Positions 10,369-23,500 of a stretch of 64,000 bases of DNA are shown piece by piece. Position numbers and translations under genes: made by a program. The stretch's first letter is position 1. Each line of letters begins with the position of its first letter. Below the pieces are notes generated by a model. The model was not told the DNA's origin, did no database searches, and saw only the letters and a program-made list of their open reading frames with translations. Where the stretch lies: positions 23,645,914 through 23,709,913 of the forward strand of contig OX326958.1 of assembly GCA_946800325.1 (NCBI GenBank), in the 5' to 3' direction. This stretch comes from Luzula sylvatica (Eukaryota > Streptophyta > Magnoliopsida > Poales > Juncaceae).

Positions 10369-13300
10369 TGCATCTCTTTGCATGGAACGGTCGGGGTTGT
10401 GGAGGCCCGGCATCCATTCGTTCCATTAACCGATACCTCCGCTGCGCCTGTATCGACATCGCATTCATCTCCGATACACGGCGTAACGTATCCAAATCGC
10501 GCCATCTCATCTCTTCTATTCATATGGATCACAATTTTGTTGTTCCATCGGTTGGTAGATCCGGTGGATTATGGCTGTTGTGGAAGTCTTCTTTGAGAGT
10601 TGAAGTAATCCACTCCAGCAGATATTTCATAGTGGCAAAAATTCATAACTCTCTTGATAAACCACCTTGGATTTTATTTGGTCTTTACGGGGATCCTCAA
10701 CACTATAATAATCCTTTTATTTGGGATGTTATGGCTTTCTACATAGAAACTCAGAGAGTGGGTTTCCTAGCTGTTGGGGATTTTAATGCCACAATCTCCA
10801 GCGCTGAAAAGTGGGGAGGTTCACAAGCACAGATGGACTCTAATATGAGAGGGTTTTCCGACATGATCAACGAATTGGGGTTAATTGACCTGGGGTATTC
10901 CGGACCGGCCTACACATGGTCGAATAGACAATTCGCCGGTAATCTGGTTATGAAACGCCTTGATCGAGCTCTCGCTAATCAATTATGGATTAATCTTTTT
11001 CCGGTCGCTAAGGTCCTTCATCTTCCACAATTAAATAGTGACCATAATCCATTATTAATTAAATGTTGTCCCCAATCTAAACCTAAATCGAAGACCTTCT
11101 TCATCGAAAATTGGTGGTATACAACAGAGAATTTCGGCAACCAAATGAATGCTAGATGTTTAGAGTATAATTCCGGCTCATGGGATGATGCTATCAGGAA
11201 AATAAAAAAGGAAATAAAAGTCTGCGCCGATTCTTATAGTTTCAATCCAAACCATAGATTAAAAGAAATAGAAGACCAATTAATCTGGGCCCAAAATTAT
11301 CTTCAATCAAATCCTGTGTGGGCTGGGAATTTAATTAAGGATCTTCAATACATGCACAATGAGTGTTTGTTTTATCAGCATCAATTTTGGGTTCAGCGTT
11401 CCCGAGTACAATGGGCCCAGCATGGTGATTTAAATACTAATTTTTTTCACGCTTCAACGATTAATAGGAGACGCCGGAACAGAATTGATTCTATCCAAAA
11501 TACACAAGGATTATGGATTTCGGATCTTGTGGTGATCATAAGGACTTTTGTCGCGGCCTATAAAGATCTTTTCACAACGACGCGACCAGATAAATTGGTA
11601 AACATAATTGAAGCTCCAATTCTCGATAGATTTCCTTCTATTTCTAGCCATGAATCGGCTTTTTTGGAAGCAATTCCAAGCCCGGAAGAATTCAAATCGG
11701 TTATTACCAAAATGGGCCCTAATAAATCTGCTGGGCCTGAAGGAATTCACACGAAATTTTTCCAATCCAACTTACCAGCTTTAGAACCTCTTCTGATTAA
11801 AACAATGGAGAATTTCTTCATACATAATTCCATACCAGATAGTTTTGGAGATACGACCATTACCCTAATTCCGAAGATTGATAAGCCAAGTTCTGTAAAT
11901 GAATATCGGCCAATCAGTCTATGTAACTTCGTATACAAAGCTATTTCTAAAACCATTGCCTCGAGAATCAAACCATTTCTCCCTAAGTTGATCTCGATTA
12001 ATCAAACAGGGTTTGTATCGGGTAGAGCTATCCAAGATAATATAGTGCTGCAGCAAGAAGTGCTGCATTCCTTCCATACTGACGCCAAATTAGAGCCGTC
12101 GTTTGCAATAAAAGTGGATTTGCGAAAAGCTTTTGATGTTCTTGAATGGCCCTTCATTGAACAGATGCTAAACCTCTTCAAATTTCCTCTGAAATACATA
12201 AATTGGGTAATGATGTGTGTTACTTCACCTCGGTATTCATTCAACTTTGGAAGCAATGATCATGCTTATTTTGTGCCGGGACGAGGAATACGTCAGGGCT
12301 GTTCGCTATCCCCATATATCTTTATAATGGCAACCGAACTTCTTTCGCAGATGATTTCCAATGCTCGTGAGCTAGGACATTTACGAGGAATTTCGCTCGG
12401 GAGATATGCCCCTTTTTTTACTCATTCGATGTTTGCAGATGATTTAATTCTCTATGGCAAAGCGTCGATCGAAGAAGCCGATTGTCTATTTCGGATTATG
12501 AATGATTTCGGGGCGGTTTCGGGGTTAAGAATGAACCCAATAAAGACTAAAATCTGGTTTACCAAAAATACCCCTATCCAAATAAGGGAAAATATCAAAG
12601 ATATCTTTCATGCGCTGGATGCTCAAAGAACTGAATCCTACTTAGGGTTTAATGTTCTAATCGGTAGATCGCTCGTACCGGATTATGAATTCGTAATAAA
12701 CAAAATCCAACAGAAACTTGCTGGCTGGAAGAGCAAGTTATTATCCCAAGCGGGTAGATTAGTACTTATCAGAGCTGTCCTATTAGCCATCCCGATTTAC
12801 TATCTCGCCATTAATGAAACCCCTAAAACAGTGCTGCATCGAATTACTTCCATCATCAAGAAATTTTTTTGGGGTTCAGCTCATGGTTCTAATAGGTACA
12901 TGGCTTGGTTATCTTGGGATCAAATCACACAACCGACAGCTTTGGGTGGTTTAAATCTGAGGAATCTGCCAATGTTTAATCAAGCTCTGCTATTTAAGCA
13001 ATTATGGAAGTTCTTATCGGATCAGGATCCGTTATGGATAGCACAGACCCGATCCAAATATACACCCAGATCAAATTTTTGGGATAGTAAAAGGAACCAT
13101 TCAATGTCTACAATGTGGCGCTCCTTCCTGAAATTTAGAGTATGGATTAAAAATGATTGTCGGTGGATACTTGGTAATGGTCGTACTTGCAGAGCGGTAG
13201 GCCAGCCGTGGTTTGTTGGGGGTTTGCTTAGACAACCTATGAACAATTATGAGAGGGGCCTATTTGTAAGAGACCTATACGTGGATGCTTCGAATGAATG

Positions 13301-14057
13301 GGACTGGGATAAGCTCAATTCGCTCTTCTCTCATACGCACATTCTCAATATCACTCAAACTTACTTCGACCCGCTTAATTCAGAGGAAGTCAGAGACCAA
13401 CTCATTTGGATAGGCTCACAAGATGGTACAGCCAAAACGAAGGATATTTACTCTTTTTTATGGGGGCGATACCAAAATGATAACCACCTCCCTCCCTCTG
13501 AAAATCATCTGATTTGGGGTAGAATTTGGGCTAATAAGCATCTGAATCCAAGAGTGCAGCTCTGCATCTGGAGAATTATGCACGACGCGCTTCCAACACG
13601 AGCGAGGCTGAATTCTAGAATTTCTGGAATTGATTCATTATGCCCATTATGTCACCAGGCTAGTGAAACAACCACCCATCTCTTCCTTCAATGTATCCCG
13701 GTCAGTCAACTGTGGAATATGCTTAATATCTCCACACATAATGTGAATTTGAGTTTATCAGATTCGGTGGTTATTAGAAGCTGGTTACATGTCTCCAAAC
13801 CAGAAGAATTGCAGCTTAAATGTATCACAATGTGGTATTGGTGGAAAGCTCGAAATGAGCATATCTTCAACGGAAAACCAATAAACCTATTTCCTATATT
13901 GAACCAGATTAGAAACGATTTCCAAGGTGGTAAAATTTCTATGGTTCAACCCTCTGTTCTGTCAATAGCTTGCTCCACTCCCGTCAATTCGTCTGATCTT
14001 GTTTGCTTCACGGATTTTTCAGGGGATATTTGGGGAAAATATGGGTTTAGTATTTAA
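10368..14057 (+). CDS. LINE ORF2: endonuclease, reverse transcriptase and zf-RVT (1229 aa)
   Basis: This protein would nick target DNA and prime reverse transcription of the LINE RNA. An APE-type endonuclease fills about residues 1-230, with GDFN near 137 and SDHNP near 222. The reverse transcriptase spans about 440-720: SAGPEGIHTKFF, LIPK, NEYRPISLCN, VDLRKAFD (motif A), RGIRQGCSLSP and FADD (near 688). A zf-RVT region (CPLCH ... HLFLQC) lies near residues 1085-1110. The frame is uninterrupted. Two oddities: the endonuclease position usually occupied by catalytic Glu reads ISDTR, that is Asp; and the protein stops just after CFTDFSGD, which looks like the first strand of an RNase H domain otherwise missing. 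Confidence 0.92.
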   Translation: MHLFAWNGRGCGGPASIRSINRYLRCACIDIAFISDTRRNVSKSRHLISSIHMDHNFVVPSVGRSGGLWLLWKSSLRVEVIHSSRYFIVAKIHNSLDKPPWILFGLYGDPQHYNNPFIWDVMAFYIETQRVGFLAVGDFNATISSAEKWGGSQAQMDSNMRGFSDMINELGLIDLGYSGPAYTWSNRQFAGNLVMKRLDRALANQLWINLFPVAKVLHLPQLNSDHNPLLIKCCPQSKPKSKTFFIENWWYTTENFGNQMNARCLEYNSGSWDDAIRKIKKEIKVCADSYSFNPNHRLKEIEDQLIWAQNYLQSNPVWAGNLIKDLQYMHNECLFYQHQFWVQRSRVQWAQHGDLNTNFFHASTINRRRRNRIDSIQNTQGLWISDLVVIIRTFVAAYKDLFTTTRPDKLVNIIEAPILDRFPSISSHESAFLEAIPSPEEFKSVITKMGPNKSAGPEGIHTKFFQSNLPALEPLLIKTMENFFIHNSIPDSFGDTTITLIPKIDKPSSVNEYRPISLCNFVYKAISKTIASRIKPFLPKLISINQTGFVSGRAIQDNIVLQQEVLHSFHTDAKLEPSFAIKVDLRKAFDVLEWPFIEQMLNLFKFPLKYINWVMMCVTSPRYSFNFGSNDHAYFVPGRGIRQGCSLSPYIFIMATELLSQMISNARELGHLRGISLGRYAPFFTHSMFADDLILYGKASIEEADCLFRIMNDFGAVSGLRMNPIKTKIWFTKNTPIQIRENIKDIFHALDAQRTESYLGFNVLIGRSLVPDYEFVINKIQQKLAGWKSKLLSQAGRLVLIRAVLLAIPIYYLAINETPKTVLHRITSIIKKFFWGSAHGSNRYMAWLSWDQITQPTALGGLNLRNLPMFNQALLFKQLWKFLSDQDPLWIAQTRSKYTPRSNFWDSKRNHSMSTMWRSFLKFRVWIKNDCRWILGNGRTCRAVGQPWFVGGLLRQPMNNYERGLFVRDLYVDASNEWDWDKLNSLFSHTHILNITQTYFDPLNSEEVRDQLIWIGSQDGTAKTKDIYSFLWGRYQNDNHLPPSENHLIWGRIWANKHLNPRVQLCIWRIMHDALPTRARLNSRISGIDSLCPLCHQASETTTHLFLQCIPVSQLWNMLNISTHNVNLSLSDSVVIRSWLHVSKPEELQLKCITMWYWWKARNEHIFNGKPINLFPILNQIRNDFQGGKISMVQPSVLSIACSTPVNSSDLVCFTDFSGDIWGKYGFSI

Positions 14058-14218
14058 TCCACTCTATTCTTCTATTCTTCCCTATTTCACATGCACCGAA
14101 CACCACCTTGTGTATCGACTCGTTTGAAGATACCAAAACTCACATGTCTTAAAAAGAAAAAATTAAGACGTAAGTTCTTATTACATATTATAAAAAAAAT
14201 CGTACAATATCGAAATTC

Positions 14219-14256
14219 TCGCGCTATTGCGCGGGGAAGGGGGGGCGGGGACTAGT
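14219..14256 (+). mobile_element. Helitron 3' terminus (orphan end)
   Basis: A short hairpin, CGCGC-TATT-GCGCG (14220-14233), is followed by a G-rich tract and CTAGT ending at 14256, with T as the next base. A hairpin a few bases before CTRRT, inserted before T, is the Helitron 3' signature. The matching TC 5' end was not located, so the element's extent is unknown. Confidence 0.5.
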
Positions 14257-14540
14257 TTGAAGATAAGTTAACGTTTTCTCTAATAATTTCTTGAACTTAT
14301 AAGCATATAGGAAATATTATTGTAATTTTTTAAGTTATAACCTTAACGATACCATATGAGACCGTATGATGTAAAATAACTTTTAATTGTGTTTTTGCTT
14401 AGTAAGAATTTGATATTTATTTTATTATGTTTACTATTAAATGTAATGTTATTTATTTTCATTGCATTTTTTATCAATACAAAAAATATTATTATTATTT
14501 AATTAATGATGTGTAGTGATAATTATTACCAATTGTAGAT
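14257..14540. other. AT-rich spacer
   Basis: No gene or recognisable element was seen. Confidence 0.4.
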
Positions 14541-14898
14541 ATATAAGATTATTATACATAAATGAGTGCTTATAATATATGAATAAAAATAATATTTTAT
14601 ATTAAAAATGAAAAATATAATTACGTGTTATCTTATTTATTATTATTATACAATTTCATACTTGTATAAGATCATTATACATAAATGAGTGCTTATAATA
14701 TATGAATAAAAATAATATTTTATATTAAAAATGAAAAATATAATTACGTGTTATCTTAATTATTATTATTATACAATTTCATACTTATATAAGATTATTA
14801 TACATAAATGAGTGCTTATAATATATGAATAAAAATAATATTTTATATTAAAAATGAAAAATATAATTACGTGTTATCTTAATTGTTATTATTATACA
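14540..14898. repeat. Three tandem copies of a 123-bp AT-rich unit
   Basis: The phrase AATGAGTGCTTATAATATAT starts at 14561, 14684 and 14807, giving a constant 123-bp period. Each unit also carries ATTACGTGTTATCTTA. The copies are nearly identical. The array ends directly against a reversed Helitron terminus at 14899. Confidence 0.85.
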
Positions 14899-14935
14899 AC
14901 TAGCAATAACCTGCGCAACTATTTCGCGGCACTTC
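14899..14935 (-). mobile_element. Helitron 3' terminus, reverse orientation
   Basis: Read on the minus strand, a GCGAAATAGTTGCGC-type imperfect hairpin is followed by AGGTTATTG and CTAGT, whose last base is 14899, and then T. The element would extend to the right. Its 5' end was not found. Confidence 0.45.
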
Positions 14936-15439
14936 ATACATTTTTTTTAATTTTTTTTTTTGTATAATTTGTTTAAATAAAATTTGCGCGGGTACATTTA
15001 AACTCAATTATATAATCATGATATATTTTCAAATATATTGATGTCAATAAATGCATTATTATTAATAAAGATTCATGAAATTTGTCTATCATAAATATGT
15101 ACATTATAATTAATGAGGGTCCATGAAATTGATCTATCATTATAAATCCACTCAAAATAAATAAAATATAGCATGTTGTAATTCAAACAAAATTCAAATT
15201 TCAAACAAATAAAAGAAAACCCGTGAATAATACACATAAAATCGAAATATATATTTAAAAAGTTATCCATTAACATAAAAAATATTATTTAGTTTTTAAA
15301 AAAGAACACAATTGTAAATTATACCATAAGAAATAAACAATTAAGCCATAGTTTCATACGGGGATTATATATTGAGCCTCAATAACACAAAAATAACATC
15401 CTTGATGAAACGGCAAGAGAGAATTAAGTAGGTTGATTA

Positions 15440-16085
15440 ATATTATTGATTGACTCAACTAACGATTTAATTGACCGTTTGATTGAACTAACACATCAAT
15501 TAGCATTTACTAATATTAACATATTATAAATTATTGATGTGTTAATCAAACGCGTCAATTAACATTTAATTGAGTCAATTAGGAATGCTAGGCAATTCAC
15601 TTTGTCACATCATCAAGGATATTGTGGTAAGTTTGAAGATCAATTATATTTTTTTCCATACATGGATACAATTTGAGTTGCAATAGAAGCAAAACTAAAA
15701 AAAAAAAAAAAAAAAAATACATGACACGTATCATGATATGGTCAATCATACATTCTAAATTAGATCTGATTGACTCAATTAACGATTTAATTGATCGTTT
15801 AATTGAATTGATACGTCAATTAACATTTACTAATATTAGCATATTATAAATTATTTATGTATTAAGCAAACGCGACAATTAATATTTAATTGAGTCAATT
15901 AGGAATCATAATCAATTTACTTTGTCATCTCATCATGGATATTGTGATAAGTTTGAGGATTAATTATATTTTCCTTCCATATAGGGATATAATTTGAGTT
16001 GTAATATAAACAAAGCTAACAAAAGAAAAAAAAAAAATCGTGTCATGATATTGTCATTTACATTCTAATTTAGATCTATTGAAAG
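15440..16085. repeat. Two diverged tandem copies of an about 318-bp repeat
   Basis: The block starting TTGATTGACTCAA near 15450 recurs near 15768. In each copy ACGATTTAATTGA is followed by an inverted CAATTAA-type core, ATTGAGTCAATTAGGAAT, GGATATTGTG and TTTAGATCT. Identity is imperfect. A related copy lies at about 56215-56420. Internal symmetry around TAATTGAGTCAATTA suggests a MITE-like origin. Confidence 0.55.
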
Positions 16086-16152
16086 ATTTCATACTAGCCA
16101 TTAATCCAGTTCTCTCATCAAAGATCTTGGCCCATATAGAACAAAGATTTAG

Positions 16153-17420
<1,268 letters not shown>

Positions 17421-20400
17421 TTGATGAGGTTAGTTTCCTATTGAATCACATTCTGTGATTTTTTATGATTTTTTTTTTTTTTTGGCACTGTAAGAAAATT
17501 AATGTAACTTTTTTTCCGAGAATTTATTGGGTCGAGACTCAGTAAATGACCTTATAAATTTCATTACGAAACTTAAGTAGTTAATTTGTAGTCTTCAATA
17601 AATCATATATTGTTGAACATACTAATTTTGGATAAATGTTGATATATATATTAGGTTGTTGGAGCACTTCTTTTTATTGTTTATGAGTAGTAACTACTAA
17701 TTTATATGTAATTTATTAATTGAGTGGTTTATAAGTAGCAACTTCTTTTATGAGTAATTTATTAATTATGTTAACAACTTAACGTACTTTTTGAATCTCT
17801 ACTATAATATTTTGGAGGGTGTATTTTTTCCGTTGTTATTGTACATTTTCAATAATTTTATGTCATTTTCTCAATATATCTTCTTTAATCTTTTAAATTA
17901 TTAAAGCAGTGTCTTAATATACTGAGAATACATTTTTCAGTATTTACAGAGTTTATTATAGATGTCTAGAGTTGCAAAATGTGTCCTAATCCAGAAATTA
18001 TACCCGATCTGAAAAGTAAAAAAAACATCCAACTACCCCGAACCCGATTCGAACCTAAAAAAGTTGAAAATTTAATTGCAGAAATCCGAACAAAAACATA
18101 TTGACCCAATACCCGAATGATTTGAATCATGAGCTAAACCGAAGCCCGAATAATATGAATGACCACCCGAATAATCTATTGTCCGGGTGACCCATGACAT
18201 GAGCGACTCACAACCCGAATGATTTGAATTCAAATGAGCTGAAACCCGAACTTGTTTAATTCGAAAATTGAAACTGAATGACTTCTAGATATAATCAGAA
18301 ACTTATTTGACCCAAATCAGGAATCAATATTAAACATATACTTTTTTATTTTTTCAATATTTATTTATTTGTAATTTGTAATTTGTATTAATAATCTATT
18401 TGACACAAAATATAATATATCTATTAAAAATGATAAATTCACAATAACAACAGTATATTTACAATTAACACGTTGAATGATGTTTCATTAATAATAAATA
18501 AAGTACAAAATTAAAAAACCGATGACCCTAACGAAAAATTCAAAAACCTAACGACCCGCAAACCGAACCGAGTCGAAACTAAACGTCTCAAGAACTAAAT
18601 GACTCGAAATTCGAAAGACTCACGATCCAAATAAACCGATGACCCTTAGTCCGAAATGATCCCAATCCGAATAATCTGATTGCTTCCTCTATATATGTTC
18701 TGTTTAACGAGTCTTAGTTTTTCTATTTTTTTTTTTAATTCATATATATTTCTCAAGACCAAGAAAATTTGTGACATTCAATTCTCGGTTCTCCTTTTTA
18801 TAAAAAAAAAACACAACCAAGCATTAAAAAATAAAAAAAAAATAAACTCAAAAGTACAAATAAACTAGAAAAATAAAATGTAATCAATTGTACATGCCAA
18901 AAAAAATACACTGATCTAATAATATTCATTTAACAAATTATATTAATAAACATAACTCTGGTACAATTTTGCTTATTTTAGTCACAAAACTGGCAAGCAG
19001 AGAATCCTCTGCTCCGTGCTAACAAATCTATTGGAGCTATGCTATGTGAGAGATTATTGTTATATTCTCTAATCTTGTGCATAGGTTTGTGTGTGGCCTC
19101 TATTAGGATAGGGCTTGAGTGGATTGGCCTCGTTTGCTAATTACCACCACAATATTACCCCTCTCCTAAACCAAATAAAATAAAATAAGGGAAGTCACTA
19201 TCCAGTGATAAATAAGTGGATAAATTCATCAAAAGGAAACAAAAAATAATATATTTTCCTTAAATTTTTTGTTATATATTTTTTATTTATGTAAATTGGC
19301 AGTAAAAATGGCGTGTTTGTTATGTAAAAATAAATAAAAGTTATATTGTACTGATATTATTTTCTTTGAATTATATTAAGAGACGTTGTATAAATTGTGG
19401 TTTTCCGTTTTTATATTTGTTATTAGTTAAATATTAAATCATTTATTTATAAAAATAAGTGAAAAATGCAAAGATGGAACAATTGATCCTGAATTAAATC
19501 AATTATTATTCAATATTACAATTAAGAACAAAAAAAGAAAACATTAATATCCCTTGCCCAAAATATTCTTGTATACCCGTTTATAACATGTTGCAGGTCA
19601 TATGCCACAGAAAAACAAATTATCAACATCCTGTGCTGAATAAAGAATGTCCTCGTAAAATATATAAAATCAACTTGGTGAAAAAGTTCCTTCAAAAAAA
19701 TATAATCAACACAAATTAAAAAAAAATACGGATAAAATTCATCTTAACCCCCCTATAATTTAAAAATAATATACAGATAGCCAGAAGATAAATACATATT
19801 ATGTATTTGTTTTTTCATTACTTCATAACTTACGAGTTTTTTTTGCTCATATATATATTTTGTAAGTATATAACGAAAACTTTTAACAAATCTTGAGATG
19901 AATATTTGAAGAAATCGTATAGGGGCTCGGAAGGGAAAAAGGCATATAACCTTATTTAAATTTTCGACGAGCAATATATATAATTAGTAATTCAACGTAT
20001 TTTGTTATTATGAAAACATAAATCCTTATTGTTTGATCGTCTCTAAAAAAATGTAAGTTGTAACACAATTTCGGTAGTTATTTCTTGATTAATCGTCTCA
20101 AATTACAATCATGTCAAGATTTGTCACTAGTCGTAATAAAAGATAATTGTCCAAACATTAATATGAAAATCTTTGGGAGAAAAAAAATGACTAACGATAA
20201 AATTTATGGTTTTATGATAATATAATAAATTACAATTCCTGAAAATTTTATTAAGATACATTATTGGATTAAAAAAATAATTTAGTTGTTTTTCAAAGAT
20301 ATTAGTAGAAATTATACAAGGGCATATATGACATTCCAATAAGATATAAGAGTATGTATGGAATTTTGAAAGGGGTTGTTGGTAAATCTCTCCTCGCTCC

Positions 20401-20500
20401 TCCCACTTCACCCAACCCGCCATTCATCCATCCAATCGCACCTCACCTCACCCTCACCCCATTCACCAACTTTGGCGCTTTCTCTTCCTCCTCCAATCCT
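17421..20500. other. AT-rich intergenic stretch with a degenerate CCGAA/CCCGAAT-type repeat
   Basis: No gene is visible. At about 18000-18680 the words ACCCGAA, GAATGATTTGAA and GACTCGAAA recur irregularly, a degenerate minisatellite. The rest is AT-rich sequence with homopolymer runs and no coding potential or clean terminal repeats. Confidence 0.5.
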
Positions 20501-20537
20501 ACCACACACACACACTACATAGTACACACACACGCAA

Positions 20538-20575
<38 letters not shown>
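20501..20575 (+). repeat. (AC)n and (GA)n microsatellites in the SHMT leader
   Basis: An AC-rich run (about 20506-20532) precedes a pure GA run from about 20541 that reaches the SHMT start codon. GA/CT-rich leaders are common in plant housekeeping genes. The run also generates long spurious frames on the opposite strand. Confidence 0.85.
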
Positions 20576-20583
<8 letters not shown>

Positions 20584-23500
20584 GGCGACTGCACTTCTCA
20601 GGAAGCTCTCTCAATCTGGTTCGAGGAGACAGCCTTACTCGCTCACTTCCCTTTACTACTTGGTTAGTCTTTCTCTTCATCTCTCTATTGATTCATCAAT
20701 TGTTTATTTGTTTCTTCCGATTTCTCTTTTCATTGTGTTTGAGCTTTTGTTGCATCTGTTCTTGCAGGCTTCTTTGCCCAACGAGGCTGTGTATGAGAAA
20801 TCTCGCGTCACGGTACTTCGTCTTCATTTTCTTTTTGGCTTGATTTGGGTTTTTCAGTTCAAAGAAATGAATTTTGGGTTGTTTGGATCTTGATATTGTA
20901 GTGGCCAAAGCAATTGAACGCTTCGCTCGAAGAAGTCGATCCTGAGATTGCGGATATCATCGAGCTCGAGAAAGCCAGACAATGGAAGGTATTGATTTCT
21001 CTTCTCCACTCCATTTTCTCCCCCAAATCTTTCATTTTATAATGAATCGAATCTAATCGCTGTAATTTACATCGAATTTCAGGGACTCGAGTTGATTCCA
21101 TCCGAAAACTTCACATCTTTATCAGTGATGCAAGCCGTTGGATCGGTGATGACCAACAAGTACAGCGAAGGCTACCCTGGCGCCAGATATTATGGTGGAA
21201 ACGAGTAAGATTACCATTTTACCCTTCATTTTTCTTTTTAAAACTATAATTAATTGTAGATTATTAATTTGTTTTGAATGATATGATTTCAGATATATTG
21301 ATATGGCTGAATCGTTGTGCCAAAAACGCGCATTGGAGGCCTTCCGTCTTGACCCTGAAAAGTGGGGAGGTAAATTAATATGACAAATTGTAAATTTTTG
21401 AAAAAAGTCCCTATCTTTTTTGTATATTCGATTATTTTGAGAAACCCCCTATATTCTTCGGAACTAAGTTTTAGTCCCTATTTTATGGATGGATTTTTCG
21501 TAACCCCTTTGTGAATATAATTTTTTTGAAATACAAGTATTTGTTTGTTTATATCTTTGAAATATACCTTTTTAGATGTGTGATATATCTTTATTAGATG
21601 TGTTTGTATCTTTTGTAAAAGTGTTAATGTGTAATATACCTTTTTCAATGTGATATTTTTTTTAACTACGACATGTATTTTGAATTATAACATTTTTCTA
21701 GACGTGTGATACAGATTTTTAAATAATGATATGTTTTTTCATATAGATATCTAAAACATTTGTATATCCGAAAATAATTTATTTTATATAGTAAAAAAAA
21801 TCCAAAAAAAATCTTAAAATATTTTTGGATAATTTTATTAACAAAATAAATTTTAAAAATTATTGGATGATGGGTATTTCGGTCAAACAAAAACTGTACC
21901 CATCAAAACATATATTGGCAAGAATATATAAGTTTGTTTTTTCAAAATATTCAGAAAAGATGGGGTGCTTTCGAACAAAAATTAACTCACAAAACTTAAT
22001 TCGATTCAAATCAATAATTTTTCATCTAATTTTTTTTATAGTGAATGTGCAACCATTATCTGGTTCGCCGTCTAATTTCCAAGTGTACACCGCACTTCTG
22101 AAACCACACGAGAGAATCATGGCTCTCGATTTGCCACATGGCGGTCATCTCTCTCACGGCTATCAGGTATACTAATTCTCAATTATTTTTTTTAATTTCT
22201 AATATTTATTTAATAATTTATTTGTCCTTTTGTGTGTTTTAACAGACCGATACGAAGAAGATTTCGGCGGTGTCGATATTCTTCGAAACCATGCCTTACA
22301 GACTAGACGAGTCCACTGGCTACATTGATTACGATCAAGTAAAATATAAAATACACAATTTTTCAAAAAAGCCCCTTCATTATGTCTAAATTACAAACAA
22401 TAATATATATATTATTTTTTGTATAGTTGGAGAAAAGTGCGACTTTATTTAGGCCAAAATTAATCGTCGCGGGAGCCAGTGCATATGCTCGTCTCTACGA
22501 CTACGCAAAAATTCGCAAGGCAAGTTCGAATTTCACAAATCAGTCCCTTAAACTCAAAAATATTACAAAACACTCATTAAAAAAAAACTCTCTTTATATC
22601 AGGTGTGTGACAAGCAGAAGGCGATACTGCTCGCTGACATGGCGCACATAAGCGGTCTCGTGGCCGCTGATGTCATCCCATCCCCGTTCGAATACGCTGA
22701 TGTCGTCACCACCACCACTCACAAGTCTCTTCGTGGGCCCCGCGGTGCCATGATTTTTTACAGGAAAGGTCTCAAAGAAGTCACCAAGAAGGGCGTCGAG
22801 GTTAGTTAGTTAGTTAGTTGATTTGTCAGTTAGTAAGTTCGTCAGTTAGTTAGTTTGTCAGATAGTTTGTTAGATCGTCAGTTAGTTAGTTCGTCAGATA
22901 GTTTGTTAGTTAGTTAGTCAGTTAGTTTTCTGTTTGTTGGTTAGTTTATTTGTTTGTTTGGGAAATTTACAAAAAGGTCCGCTATTTACATTTCTTTTGA
23001 TTTTGAACGAAGGTGTTCTATGACTATGAAGACAAGATAAATGCTGCTGTGTTTCCTGGTCTGCAAGGTGGGCCCCACAACCACACCATTACTGGACTCG
23101 CTGTCGCTCTCAAACAGGTCTCTCTCTCTCCTCCCTTTTTCTCTCTCTAAAAGATTAACGTGTACTCTGTACAGGCAACGACGCCAGAATACAAGGCGTA
23201 TCAAGAACAGGTGCTCAGCAACTGTGCCAAATTTGCACAGGTACCCTCCAACTTTTGAAAATTCTTATTTAGACATTATTTTTAATATTATTAACTTTTT
23301 TGTAGTCGTTGGCGGAGAAAGGATACGAACTCGTTTCGGGCGGTACCGATAACCACTTGGTTTTGGTCAATCTCAAAAACAAGGTAATTTAATTTCTTAT
23401 CTGAACTTTTATGCTAAATTACAGAAATGTCCCTGATTTTTTTTTTTTTTTTTTGGTGTTGAATAAATGTGATTTAGGGCATAGATGGATCGAGAGTGGA

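Larger units (their letters stand above)
8095..14165 (+). mobile_element. Nearly complete L1-type LINE retrotransposon
   Basis: The element has a CT-rich leader (about 8140-8284), a short upstream frame, ORF1 (8404-10368) and ORF2 (10368-14057), then an A-rich stretch near 14151-14163. The two large frames are intact with no internal stops, which implies a fairly young insertion. The exact 5' end is uncertain: the flanking tandem unit breaks at 7657, so 7658-8095 may be leader or older DNA. The 3' flank resumes with AAGACGTAAG, resembling the AAGACCTAAG that follows the same point in the first copy of the tandem unit. Confidence 0.85.

Noticed and set aside
20408..20680. 90-residue minus-strand frame with an alternating Leu-Ser run
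   Set aside because: It is the antisense of the GA/AC microsatellite leader of SHMT.
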